Assembly: GCF_004798865.1 (NCBI RefSeq)
Contig: NW_025335941.1
Location: 2,780,399 to 2,844,398 of the forward strand
Source: Varanus komodoensis
Taxonomy: Eukaryota > Chordata > Lepidosauria > Squamata > Varanidae
Direction of reading: 5' to 3'
DNA: 64,000 nt
Part shown: piece after piece, positions 23,688 to 34,929 of the stretch
Layout of the letters: each line of letters opens with the position of its first letter
Position numbering within the stretch: position 1 is the stretch's first letter
Translations under genes and position numbers: made by a program
Notes under the pieces: model-generated
Told to the model about the DNA's origin: nothing
Databases searched by the model: none
What the model saw: only the letters and a program-made list of their open reading frames with translations

Positions 23688-23732
23688 TTACATCTTTTAT
23701 TTTATTTATTTATTAAAACATTTTTACATCTT
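23688..23732 (-). mobile_element. 27-bp L2 tail insertion with perfect 9-bp target duplication
   Basis: The 9-bp word ttacatctt occurs at 23688-23696 and again at 23724-23732. Between them is a 27-bp AT-rich insert containing atttatttattaaaacattt, identical over 20 bp to the L2 3' tail at about 6872-6891. The related BovB at about 41745-41775 lacks the insert. This is an extremely 5'-truncated L2 (or L2-tailed SINE) insertion on the minus strand. Confidence 0.7.
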
Positions 23733-24430
23733 GCATCAGTATTAGAGGCACTCCATTTCTTCTGAGTTTGCCAATTCCAGAATAAAACACTTTATATTTG
23801 TCTGACCAGAAATGTCCTATTCCAGTCCATTTTAGTTCATTCACACTGTGATTTTTAACCATTTAATTTCTTGCTTTATGGTTACTAGTTTGCCTTGATT
23901 AATACTTCTTATGTTTCATATTCCATGTTCCAATTATATTGAGTGTGCAGCAAGAGAAATTTCTTCTGCTTCTGTGCATGTCAGCCACTAGACCTCCTTT
24001 TGGTTTTGATCTAGTTGCAGCATTAGCAACTAGAATTTACAAGGTAAAACATATTCAAAATTATTTACCATTGTCTTCTTCTGCACAGTACTAACAAGTG
24101 TTAGGCTAAGCATCACTGCCATTATCTGTGAAAGATCCTTCTTCAGTGTCACCTTCAACTACTGATGCAGCTCAGTAGCTGCTCTTCTGAAGTTTCTCAA
24201 CTTCCATCACTATTATAGATACCCATTTTCTTTGGCTGATGTTATTATTTCTTCTGAAGAGGATGGATGCATCTTAGTCTGACGTCTCAGCTTTAACCAT
24301 TCCACCTTGGGTAATCCTGTTAGGAGAACAGGCCACTTAGAGACTCTGGCCATTGGCAATATTACTCTTGGTTTCTCTGACACTCTAAAACTCTCTCACC
24401 ATGTTAAGGTGTACATCCAAGAGGGGGATT

Positions 24431-25899
24431 CAATTGGATATACTTTTAGGGTGGGGTTTTTGTTTTTGTTATTGGTGCTCCTGATAATGGTGTTTAATCC
24501 AAGGACTGACCAGTAAAGGTATAGGACAGAAACATTCCAATGTTTCTCCTTGAAGACTCACAGTTTCTTAAAGATTTTTTCTAGTTACAGCATTCTGTAA
24601 TTTTGGCTCATTTTTATGCCTTTCCTTTCCTTCAACAGTCAATACTTGCTGCCACTGGGAACTTTCAGTCCTGCTTTAGTTTTTTATTCAGACTAACTCT
24701 GACAATGCAAATTTGCCTTTTTATTCCCTTCAGGCAGAACCCTCTAACCTATAAAAAGTTATATTTTGATAGTCTGACATCTCATTTATTTTTAATTTCA
24801 AATACAGGTTCACTAAACACCTGTTTTGGATTGTCCTTCTTTTTATTTTACTCTTTCACCTAAAAGTATTGGTCCTCAGTGTCTACTGGTACATTGGAAA
24901 ACTTCACAAAGATCTCCTGGGCCAGTTACTAAGGAAACAGCTATATCTTTGCCGACTGCCAACTGGAGGCCTCTTATATATGGTATCATTTAGTTAAAGG
25001 AACATCGCCAAACCTTCATACCCATGCTGTTGAACTATTTACAAACCAGACCATTTTGTAACTAAAATCCTGTTTATAATTTTACAGCTCATTTATGTAA
25101 CCTTTATTCCAGAGGTTATTCTTTCCCTTTAGTGACCTTGAGCTGCTAGGAAAAAAAAAAGCTTCACGGTTCACACCAATCCATGAATCCACAGGAAAAA
25201 CAACTGAAAGTCATCTCTTTACTCTTCTTTCAAACTAATGGTAGGTAAAGGCTGCCATTGATCATCTGTCTAGCTTTCATGTCTGCTCCTTAAATGGCAG
25301 CCCATTGCTATTCAGATACATGCAGCTCCTGCACCACTGGACTGGGACCATTTTGTATATGCACCTAGGTCATTCAAGCAATTTGTACTGCATTAAAAAT
25401 GAGTTGTTGTCTTACCCTAGAAAGAAGAATATGAATAGTTCATTAGTATAATGAAGTGAGAATTAAACAAAGGAAATGAAGTTAGGCATTGTCCTTCATC
25501 TACTGCACCCACTTCAGAGATGTCACTGCTGGCTTTAACTTAATAGAAAGAGAACAGTGTATGAGCTTAATTCCTAGATTCAAGATTTCTCATTAAGATA
25601 CTTTTTGTAAAATATCATGAATCCAGGAAAAATATTTTTAGACCAAATTATCGCTGAACCCTGAAGCAATGTGACTGAAAATCATTTTATTTTTCCATGC
25701 TGGGGTTTACACTAAGAGGTGATGAGCACAGTTTTTGCCCTCCATTATAGTATTCATGGCTTTTTTCCAGGATAAATAATATTGGTGTGGGCCTGCAACT
25801 AGATAAGTTCATCCTTTAGAGAACATGCTGCTTACCAGCAGGAGCACTGATGCTGTTTTCATGCTTGAATGGCAAATATTTGAAGCTTACATTTCCTCT
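24431..25899. other. Unrecognised AT-rich DNA
   Basis: No gene or clear repeat. The left few hundred bases may still hold BovB 5' sequence. Confidence 0.4.
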
Positions 25900-26180
25900 C
25901 ATTTGCAGCTATTGGAAAGGACCTCATTCTTTTACTGAACAGCCATGAAAGGTATCGATTTTTCATCAATGCTAACAGGAACATTTGCTGGTGGAGAATG
26001 AATACATGGGGATGGCTAAAATCATTTGCAAGACAAAAGAGCTAATTAAATCCATGGCTGAGGCAAGAAAAATCCTCTTCAATGACAAATGGTCATCTTG
26101 TAAATCTGAAATACAAATTAGATTATATAATTCCCTCCATTGAAGCAGTTTAATTAATATGATCTATTCAGTGTTAATAT
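25900..26180. promoter_or_regulatory. Candidate conserved non-coding element
   Basis: A non-repetitive stretch with clustered factor-like words: atttgcaa (octamer-like), acaaaag (SOX-like), ctaattaaat and tttaattaat (homeodomain-like). No coding frame. This is inference from word content only, without conservation data. Confidence 0.2.
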
Positions 26181-26435
26181 TTCATAGTATATTTAGAGTT
26201 GAGATGTATTAAGTATGATATTAAAATTATGGACTATCTAGGCATTATTGCCTTAAAGTTGATCTTGAGTAAATAAGATGTTTCTTGGGGATAAAAGGGA
26301 GGAAGTTTATTTAAGACGTATTGTTTATTTTTATGTATATTAGTATTAGCTGAATGTTTGCAGCATGATATTGTCATAGGCTGTAAACTATGGTTGTATT
26401 TCAAATACATAGCCTTTGGATATCAATTCCATGAC

Positions 26436-26461
26436 CACACACAGACACACACACACACACC
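26436..26461 (+). repeat. (AC)n microsatellite
   Basis: About 11 nearly perfect ac units with one ag interruption. Confidence 0.95.
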
Positions 26462-26462
26462 A

Positions 26463-26830
26463 GAGACCCTGGACAAATGTGCTGGAAGAGGTTAGCCACC
26501 ACTTCATCCAGCCAGGTCTTTCTAGTACAGGCCAGGTTAGCATGCTCATTCAGGATCAAGTCCTAAATAGCAGTTGTTTCACTTCTTACTGACCTGGCAT
26601 TCATCAGCAGTAGTTTCAACGCAGTGGTCTGTTCTGGTCTGTTGCTAGTGCCATCTGCGTTATCTGAGTTATAGAACAAGAGTGGGCAGCCAACAGCTTG
26701 TTGTTGTATCCTTTCTCATTAGGCGTAGCTGTCCCGCCTTTCGCCTCTGCCCTGTGTAACTATGATGGGTATCCTGACTCCCAACCTCTCTCCCACTTCT
26801 TTGAGAAACACATTTTCAGTGTTACAGACC
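26463..26830 (-). mobile_element. Probable CR1-type LINE fragment, antisense
   Basis: Plus-strand phrases such as tcaggatcaagtcctaaata, cttactgacctggcattcat and cagcagtagtttcaa have the flavour of the antisense 5'/endonuclease part of sauropsid CR1 elements (gacctggcattcagcagcag). No coding frame is preserved, and I assign it from memory of the family only. The plus-strand open frame at 26698-27075 starts inside it and has no recognisable domains. Confidence 0.4.
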
Positions 26831-28712
26831 AGGCATTACTCATCCATGATTCTGCAGCCCTACAGGCCAGAATTCAGCATGAAGACCTCTCCTTACTATC
26901 AAGTAAGGGAGGCAACCTCACCTTTGTGTCCCCTTTGGCAGCAAAGGGACATGAGTTTTGGCAACAGTTTTTATGCTCCAGCTCTCAAGATTGTTGCAGT
27001 GGGGACTGGCACTTTGCTGGACCTGAGTTTGCACGGAGGCTGGTTAGAAGTTGCACGGGTGAGGTCAGGCTCTAGCAAGGTGGCTGGGACAGCAGAAGCA
27101 GTGGATACTAAACTTGCTTTGCAACACTAGAGCGTCCTCCCTTTTCCAATTCTGATGGATGGTATATAATTTGCTATATGTGCATGTAGCTCTTTAGCTA
27201 TAGGGATGGGGAAAATAATCCAAAAATGCTAGAGATTCATTCATCATAGTGGAATTAGGTAAGAATTGCTACTGGAGGAGTTTGAAAAGATTCGTAAAAG
27301 GTGAGGCTGCTGCAGCTGAAGATGACAGTAAGAAACAAAACACCAAAACGAAACTGCCTTTGCCTCCTGAACTATGATAATCACACAAGGGCTAGGTTTT
27401 TTCTCTACCACTTTGCTGATGTTGAGGTTACTTTGCTGAGAAGGAATGTTGACACACTAAAGCAACTGCAACTGATTCCCTTTGTACGTTTACAATGCAT
27501 TCAACATGTTCTAAATCCTGTAAAGTGAGTAAGAAAAGACAGTCTCTGTTCAGTTTTCCAGTGTAGTAGTGGCATAACTGATTTTAAATGACCAGCTGGG
27601 TTGGCCATGGAAGGGATAGTCCTAAGAAGGAAGAGCCAAAAAGGCAGTTTCTCCTTGCTGACCTGATGAACTGGGATTTGTGCTCTTCCTTTCAGGTGAA
27701 GCCAGGTAGAAATGAAAGCAATGGATGGTGGAGAAAAACATTTCTGGGAGGGGATGAGCCAAATGGCAGGTGGTCTAAGCCAGGAGCTGGATTTACCATC
27801 TGTCCTCACCCTTTCATGATCAAGAAAAAAGTACTGTTGGTTATGTTGATAAAACTGCTAATTGAATCACACACCATTTTCTTTTCCAAATATGAATCAC
27901 TATTTGTTTTGACATGGCTGTTCAAGTGAGCAGTTAAAGTCACATTTGCCCTATGGAGCAGCCAGACATGTAAATTAAGTTCTTTCTGCAGTGTCCTGTG
28001 CCTCTAAGCATTGGCAGAAAGACAACAATCTCAACATTTTGAACAACATTCTTTTGAGTGTCTGTGCTTCTGACCTAATGTTACCATTTTAACACAAGAA
28101 TAAAGAAGGGAGATATCACTCTAACAGTTCTTGTGAATCAGACCATACTAATCTGGAAATGATTTCACTAGACAATTTTCATTATCTCAGGATTAATTCT
28201 TCAGTTACTGCACCATGCTTTCTTCATGAGGCTTTTTATTTAAATATGTTGTGTCCCAAGGATAGCTTATGTATGTCACAAACTATCTTCATATTGTATG
28301 AGATGAACCAAGAAATGTTCTCTTGGTAGCATGAATATCATTTGCAAAACTGGTATGGATAAATGAGCCCTTAATTATTTAATCTGCAACTATTTTCAGT
28401 TCTTATTATAGTAACTGGTACACTGTGACTTAGAACCAGAAAGATACTGATCCTTATGACAGCCTCAAATTCATGGTGGCCATAGGTGACTCATAGCTTC
28501 AATCTGTGATATGGGACTAATACTGTACTTTTTGAAGTAAACACAGGGAGCACAGAAATCCAACCCAGTGTATGAGAATGTCTTGTCAAATTAATTGTAC
28601 TATTATAAACAATCGATTTCTGAGTATATGTCTTAATATGGCCAAATGGGACCATCCATGGTTCTAGATTGCAAGAAAAAGAACAGAATCCTACCTTGCT
28701 TTGGTGAATAAC
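26831..28712. other. Unrecognised DNA
   Basis: No recognised gene or repeat. The open frames at 27501-27929 have no family features. Confidence 0.4.
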
Positions 28713-29053
28713 TACTGTATTTTCCCATCTATAAGACACCCCCATGTATAGGATGCCTCCCACTTTTCCTCCCCATCTCCAGTGAGCAAGCTGCTGCCCC
28801 CGACACATGCCGCTTAGCTGCCCCCCCCCACAGTGCCTTGCCGTTCCCCTGCTCGCATGCGCCACCTCACTGCCACACCCCCTCACGTGCTGCTTAGCTG
28901 CCCCCCAGTGCCTCACGCCCCTGCGTGTGATCGCATGAGTTCCCCCCACCCCCCCATCGCACCCTCTTGGCTCCCCATGTATAGGATGCACCTCCATTTT
29001 AAAGTAAACGTTTTTAAGAAAAAGTAGCATCTTATACACGGGAAAATATGGTA
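28713..29053. mobile_element. ~340-bp GC-rich MITE with terminal inverted repeats
   Basis: The left end is tactgtattttcccatctat then aagacac; the complement of the right end is taccatattttcccgtgtat then aagatgc, about 19 of 25 matching. Both ends are bounded by ta, consistent with a TA target, but class is uncertain (Tc1/mariner-like or hAT-like). The 17-bp word ccccatgtataggatgc occurs inside at 28739 and again at 28973. The interior is CpG- and C-rich. The 192-codon minus-strand open frame overlapping it is a chance frame. Confidence 0.75.
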
Positions 29054-29055
29054 AT

Positions 29056-29570
29056 TTGGGGTGATCCAACGTGTGGGCTGCAGGCTACATGTGACCCCCA
29101 AAGCCTTGTTCTGTGTCGCTCTTGCTGCTTGGACCCCCCATCCCCCCCCCACATCTGGATCCCAGTGAGCTCTCCTGAGGCTGCCAGCTCATCCCACTCT
29201 CTTCAGAAGAAGGCAGGTTAGGCTGGTAGCCTCGTGACAGCTTGCCCCAGTCTGCCTTGTGCTGCTCCAGCTGATGAGATCAAAGTTGCTCAGGAGCTGC
29301 GGACCTTTGTGCTCATAAGCAGGGGCAGGTGGGGATGCTGGGGAGAGTTTGTTGGCTCAAGTAGCAGAGGCTCGGAGTGCCAATTCCAAGGAGGAAGGGA
29401 GGGCCAGGAGTAGTCACAAGGAGGGTTTCTGGGAGGTTGGAGAAGGAGCTGCCTGAGATCACAGACCCACAAAGCATTCTTTTCCATTCAGTGTAATTCA
29501 TTGTGAGGCCCCAGGGTTCCATGTTGAAGTCTCATGCAGCCCTTAAGATATGAAAAGTTGGACTGCCCTG
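29056..29570. mobile_element. ~515-bp hAT-like non-autonomous element
   Basis: The left end ggggtgatccaacgtgtggg (then ctgcaggctacatgtgaccc) pairs with the complement of the right end, cagggcagtccaacttttca, followed by ggctgcatgaga. Both follow the caggggtgtccaact ... ggccgcatg-gac pattern of hAT ends. It begins only a few bases after the preceding MITE. No transposase frame is visible, and no clear target duplication was found. Confidence 0.6.
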
Positions 29571-30204
29571 CTCTAAATCATGATTCTCTCCCCTTTCTGT
29601 CTCATTATAAGTTGTAATGTGTAATAGTCAGTATCTTCATTGATTATTGCTTTATTTATCTTGCTTCTTGGCAATTGTGTTAAATAACAATTGCAAAAAA
29701 ATCTTTTTCTTTCTACATCAGTAAAATTAACAGTTGTCTTTTCTTACATTATTAATATGATGGCATTGGGTGTGCACCAGTTTTTTAAATAAAAATCCTG
29801 ATTTTCTGAAATACCAGGATATAGATGACTTTGTGTCTTCTTTGAGGAAAGCCATGGTATGGCTGTCAATGGAATAATATACATAGTAGTGTGAGCACAG
29901 GTGCAGCATTCTATAGTGTTGCATTAGAGATGAAATCTGTGATGCAAATTTCCTCTATGAAAATGACAGGCTTAAAGATCTTATAAATGGGACAATATGG
30001 AAATTAGTCCCTTCAAAACTGTAAAATGGAAATATCAATGACTATACTGGCTGCCTGAGAGTGACGATGAGATAATATGTATATAGAGACGTCATCTTAA
30101 GTCTTCTTAACAGTTCAGGCAATTGAAATGCATTACATTTCTTACAGTAAAATATATATGTTGCATCTCTTGGACTTTGCCATCGAATACTCATCAAGAA
30201 GCTA
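29571..30204. other. Unrecognised DNA
   Basis: No gene or repeat recognised. Confidence 0.4.
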
Positions 30205-30340
30205 AGTGAGTATAGTCCTACTGAATGTAGTGAAACTTACATCTAACTGTTTAGGGTTTCACTCTAAGAGTGTAATAGTATGCATAGCTGTGCAGAAGTA
30301 AGTCCCATTAAATTCAACGGTATTTATTCCTATGGCAGGA
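30205..30340. repeat. Two pieces of the 'aagtaagtcccatt' interspersed repeat in opposite orientation
   Basis: 30283-30340 reads tgcatagctgtgcagaagta then agtcccattaaattcaacgg and ttattccta. 30205-30252 reads gtcctactgaatgtagtgaa then acttac, which is the same sequence type in the other orientation. They may be halves of one inverted-repeat element or two insertions. Confidence 0.55.
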
Positions 30341-32100
30341 ATGTTGGTGGGCTGGAGATCCCATGAAACGTCTGTCACTGTTGTGTATAATGGATAGATG
30401 TCATGGGTTGTAGTCCAACAACATTTAAAGGGCTACACATTCTGCATCCTTGGTATATAAATTCACAGCCTTACTAGTGGTGCTTCTAAATGGATGGATC
30501 CTGACACTGCTAATCTATACACATTGTGCAACTTTTCTTTCCTTCCTTAATGGATTTTCTGAGAGAAGAAAATGCATTTTTGTTGCATCTTTGTAGCACC
30601 TAATAATTCAAGAAGAAAGCAGTGGGAAAACATGGGAAGGTTAGTTTACACATGGAAGCCAACATTGTATAGATCACCCATAAAATTCTGCAAATGAGGC
30701 AGAGTGACTGCACAATAAAAACATTGTCTAGGAGCATCCCCTGTTTTCAGGAGGAGCTGAAAGAGTGATGCAGTCTTTTTGATTCCCCCTTTCTACCCAA
30801 GAAATGAATATATCTCCCTTTCAAGTGAGCAGCTTTGCTGATAGTATTAGAATGGGAAGCTAAATCCAAGGTGTCCTGTACTGAATTTCAAACCAGATTA
30901 AGAGATTAGTTATTGAGATTGGATTACTGTCCCAAGAGTCCTGCTGCTCTTTTACAGCCTTGCAATGAGATTCCACAGAGACAAGCTCTATGTAAATAGT
31001 GGGTGGGTAGGCAGGACAGAGGTGATTATCAAGCACTGGTAGAATCCTGTTGTTTGAAGTGTAGTTTTAGAATGCAGTGTGCAATACTCTATGCCTACCC
31101 AGTTAGTTTGAGGATCTAAGGCACCAGGTGCCACAGGGTCTTTTCATTATTAGTTTTTATAGCTACATATAACTTTGTAATAGCAGCAATAGTGATTAAC
31201 AGTTTGTAGTCCAAAAGTTGGTAGCCCCAAAGGGAATAGTAGGAGTTTTCAATTCAATTGGAGCCTCTATGGCTCTTCCTAAACTTACAAGAATGAAAAA
31301 GGCTTCTCCAACTGAATTATCGCCTTTTATTCAATCAGCGAGTGTGTAATTGATTTGTATGTTGACCTTTTCTTTCAGTTCTCTTACCTGTACTCAGTCA
31401 GATTTTATTAGTTTCCTATCTAGGCTGGTGCACTTTATTTTCTCCATAGCTGGTCCTCACTAACAAGCTTGGGTAGGCACAGGAGAAAATAAAACTATCA
31501 TCTTTCCTGATAATATATATTAATTGCCCATTGTTTCTCAATTCATTTTATAAGAATTTATAGCTTTTCATTTTCTATTAGAATGAATATCCTGTCATGA
31601 GGTACTCACAGTGCAAATGACACACTTCAGCACTTCTGCTAAATGTTTTTCTATTTAACATTTGGGTGAGCAAGACTCCCTAATGCACTCTGCACAGATG
31701 CATGTCCTCATGTCTAGTTCCACTAGGTATGAAATCTTAGTGCACAGGTGAGGGAAAAGTTCTGGCCCTGTCAGCTCAATTGCCTCCCAGGATGCTCACC
31801 AGAGCTGCAGAACATCAGAGCAGGCTTTATGGAAGATGGCCTTGTTCTGAAAAGCATCGACTCCACCATGTAGCTAGGGTTCCTGCTATTCAAAAGAGTG
31901 GCATTTCATATGAGTGCTGAATGTCTTTGTGTAGTATCTTTTATCCAGAGAACTGGCAATTGAAAAATCCAAATAAATGGATAGATTGCAGTGTATATTT
32001 AGAGGTATATAAGTATATTGCAGTGTACATTTAGATATAAAAGATAAAGGATTAAAAAAACTCCCCACAAAATATATTATGTGCATAGTGGGGGACCCAC
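30341..32100. other. Unrecognised AT-rich DNA
   Basis: No gene or repeat recognised. Confidence 0.4.
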
Positions 32101-32262
32101 GTAAGAACCCAAGAAGAGCCTTGCTGGATCTGACCAAAGACCGCTCTAGTTAATTACTCTGCTCCCACAGTGGCTAAAGATACACCCACAGGAATTCAGT
32201 AGTTCTCTTCAATTCATATTCTCTAGCAACTGGTAGTCAGAAATATACTGCTACTTGTAACA
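32101..32262 (+). mobile_element. Sauropsid 'aagaagagcc' interspersed repeat
   Basis: Contains gtaagaacccaagaagagcc, ttgctggatctgaccaaaga, ctcccacagtggctaaagat, and ctctagcaactggtagtcag. This order is that of a very common reptile repeat (aagaacataagaagagccctg ... gatcagaccaaag ... tcacagtggcc ... agcaactggta). A second copy is at 46430-46565. The exact class is not known to me. Confidence 0.75.
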
Positions 32263-34929
32263 TTGAAAGCCCTTTCCTCTTGTTTGTCTAAATCACTTTA
32301 AAACTGCTAAATAAGCTCTAATCATGTATTTTATGAATATATCTTAATTATTTTGTTTACTTGAGTATATTTTATAGATTATGAACTCATTGTTTACAAA
32401 CTTACATCTTTATAATCTATGCTAATGAACTAAAATGGTAAATAATTGTCCCCAAATGTATGAATATATATTGTCATTCATGTCAGTTCTAGTTGACCAT
32501 GTGTGGCACAGTATCACGGATAAGTTTAAATTTCTGAAAGGTTCTAGAAAGTAAAAAGTTAATGTGCAATGGGATGTATTAGTATCAGCAGCAGTCAGGA
32601 AGGGATGTGGGCAGAACCTTGTAATAGCTTGCTAATTACCCCATGTAAAGTAATTTGTTCTATCTGTCTGCAATTCGATTTCCTGAAAACTGCAAAAAAA
32701 TCTATTATGGGATTTTCTTCAAACTAATTACTACTATTTTATTGTGAGGGCTTCTGAGGCATAATCCTTTTCCATGCTTCTTTGCTTTCATTCTTCCTCT
32801 GACCATTTTCCATGCTTTGAATTTAAAATTCTAGAGAAAGCCACCATCACTTCAGTCAGTGTGTCTGCACTCTAATAGATTTTCTTCATGCTTAACTTCC
32901 TTCAGGAAGACATGTAACAAAAATATCTAAATTGCAGTCAAGTCAATATACTTTGATCATCTTTTGTTTATATAAATCACTTCTCATTTGAACCTGCCAT
33001 CTAAGGCAAATCATATGTCTGTTTGGCCCACTGTTGTCTAGACTGCAGGATTCCCACAGCTACCTGGGTATCTTTAAACAGCAGTGCTGGGAATGAAACC
33101 AAAGCTTTCTTCCAGCAAAGCATGTGGTCTACGGATACGCTATGGCCCTTGCCACCATGCAACCGGGACAAGAATATGACACACTCTTATCTGTTTTGTA
33201 TGTGACAATGGCAGTCGTAAAGATAGAAGATACTGAAGGACAATTAAAGGCTAATGTTGCTGGCCATTTTTCTCCCTGTCTAGCAAAGATTTGCATATCA
33301 CTTAAGGATTTGCTCTAAGCACTGAGCATTTGGTGAATAAGTAGTGACAGTCTATCACAATATTAATGAGAAGTGGTTAGTAATCATAGTTTGATAGAAA
33401 CCTCGAGATATTTATTTTTGATCATTAACATGAAACCCTGCTAAGGTTGAAATATCTCATTAAAATGGTTGGCATGTTGTCTTTGATGGAAATTATTGTT
33501 CAGTTGAAATGAATGACAGTGCCTAAGTGTGTTCCGTCAGATCTTGATAGTTAATTAAACTGATTTTTATTGAAACAGTCAACCATACAAAATGCAAACC
33601 ATTAAAGAGCATATTTGACAAGAAAATAAATTGATCACGTGAATCTCAGTGCTGATTCAGTACTTGCATTACCACTATTTCTTTTTTAAACACTAGCTAA
33701 ATATGTTCAATAAGCATATAGGGCTACTCAGGGATTATGTTACACTTTGAAAGACAGAAAAAAGGCAACACTACAGGAAGGTTAATTTCTTTGCATAGCG
33801 TGCCAAATGAAGATTGATGGTTATAAAGAACAGCAGCTATTGGATCTTGAGGCAGAAGATATGAAGCATCCTTTTCTTTCTTCAGAGCAGAAGCAAGCGG
33901 AGAATTACAATTTCAGTAGCTGAACTGCAAGGTCAAACTCAGCTCCTAGAGGAAAAGTCTTGCCTGCATTAAACTTTCACACAAACAGCATGTAGGGAGA
34001 GGCCAAAAAGAATTAAATGGAAAAAGAAGCATTATTTACTGGAACATTATTTGACTTTTTCTTCATATTATGATCCAGGAATTAGGAGATTCTAAATGCA
34101 CTTTATTTTCAAATATGCCTCTCCATCTCATATATCTGATCCGTTGTCTTTTATAGAATATAATGTAGACTAATTCTGGTTTGAAGATAAAGAACACCTA
34201 CTTATGGCACTAGATGGAGGGACCAATGCTCCCTGCCTTTGAATCTCATAAAAGGCTGCCTGCCAGCAACCAAAATCAATGTTCCAATTTTCCACCAAAA
34301 CATTGTGATGTACTTGTGATGAGCCTTATACTGGCTATAATGTTTATTTTACAGATTTGCACTTTGGTGATTTTATGAGTTGCCTTGAGTATGTGAGTGG
34401 AATGATACCCAGTTTGTCTGATCTGTTGAGAGAATGGCTTCAGCCAGTGGAGCTGCATGTGATTCTATTTCCTACCTTCAACCCCCAATCCAGGCATCTC
34501 CCAGAACAGTGGGAAATCTTTTTGTTCATCTTTGGAATTATCCAGGGGAATGGAAGTGTAATGGAGGAAACAATCCTATGGCCCAACACAGTGTCTACAG
34601 GACCACAGGATATTTCCCTGATCTGAGTTTGGAGACAGTGCTCTGACCACAGAGGGGAATCTTAGAGATCTGATGTCTTTCCCTCACCTCAGTTTCTCAT
34701 AGCCAGTGCAAAAGAACATTGATAACTCTCCAAGGTTAATAAGACAGACTTGGAGAGAAGAATGGAATATTTTGGTAGGGAAGGGAAAGAAAGTGGATAG
34801 GCTTGGAGACAAGGACCCATGCTCCGACTATTCTGACATAAAGTTTTTGGAGCAAAATCTGTGTTCTTGTATCTTAAGCCTGTTGCTATGGCCCTGTGCT
34901 CCCCTTCTGTGTGACAACCCCTGATAAAC
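32263..34929. other. Unrecognised AT-rich DNA
   Basis: No gene or clear repeat. A candidate regulatory stretch within it is listed separately. Confidence 0.4.
33400..33665. promoter_or_regulatory. Candidate conserved non-coding element
   Basis: Non-repetitive, AT-rich stretch with gaatgacag (MEIS/TGIF-like), agttaattaaac (homeodomain-like), and gatcacgtgaat (E-box-like). Inference from word content only. Confidence 0.15.

Larger units (their letters stand above)
21326..24430 (-). mobile_element. RTE/BovB LINE, near full length but decayed (copy B)
   Basis: The left edge is the 3' end (gttgttatgtgctatcaagt, then aatggtgaccctatga). Minus-strand frames at 21359-21780 read VMLGKLEGR, KILKCNHVSLETKAKIIQTI and MYACKTQT, which match the region after the RTE reverse transcriptase (LGKIEGRRRRG; ILKSR-ITLPTKVRLVKA; MYGCESWT). 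Further right, 23450-23540 encodes LPIIIGDLNTKAG, the endonuclease GDFNAKVG-type catalytic motif, confirming the order endonuclease then reverse transcriptase on the minus strand. The right edge, around ctatgttaaggtgtacatcc-like 5' sequence, is approximate. Many stops and frame changes are present and the YADD box is lost, so it is an inactive fossil. Two later insertions are listed separately. Confidence 0.85.

Noticed and set aside
26698-27130. Two overlapping plus-strand frames of 122-125 codons
   Set aside because: They begin within a probable antisense CR1 piece, have no recognisable domain, and no splice or polyadenylation context I can support.
27588-27809. Possible exon with ctcttcctttcag preceding gtgaag
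   Set aside because: A pyrimidine tract plus ag is common by chance; neither strand gives a recognisable protein around it.
28491-29069. 192-codon minus-strand open frame with His/Gly-rich stretches
   Set aside because: It spans a GC-rich MITE; composition explains the lack of stops.
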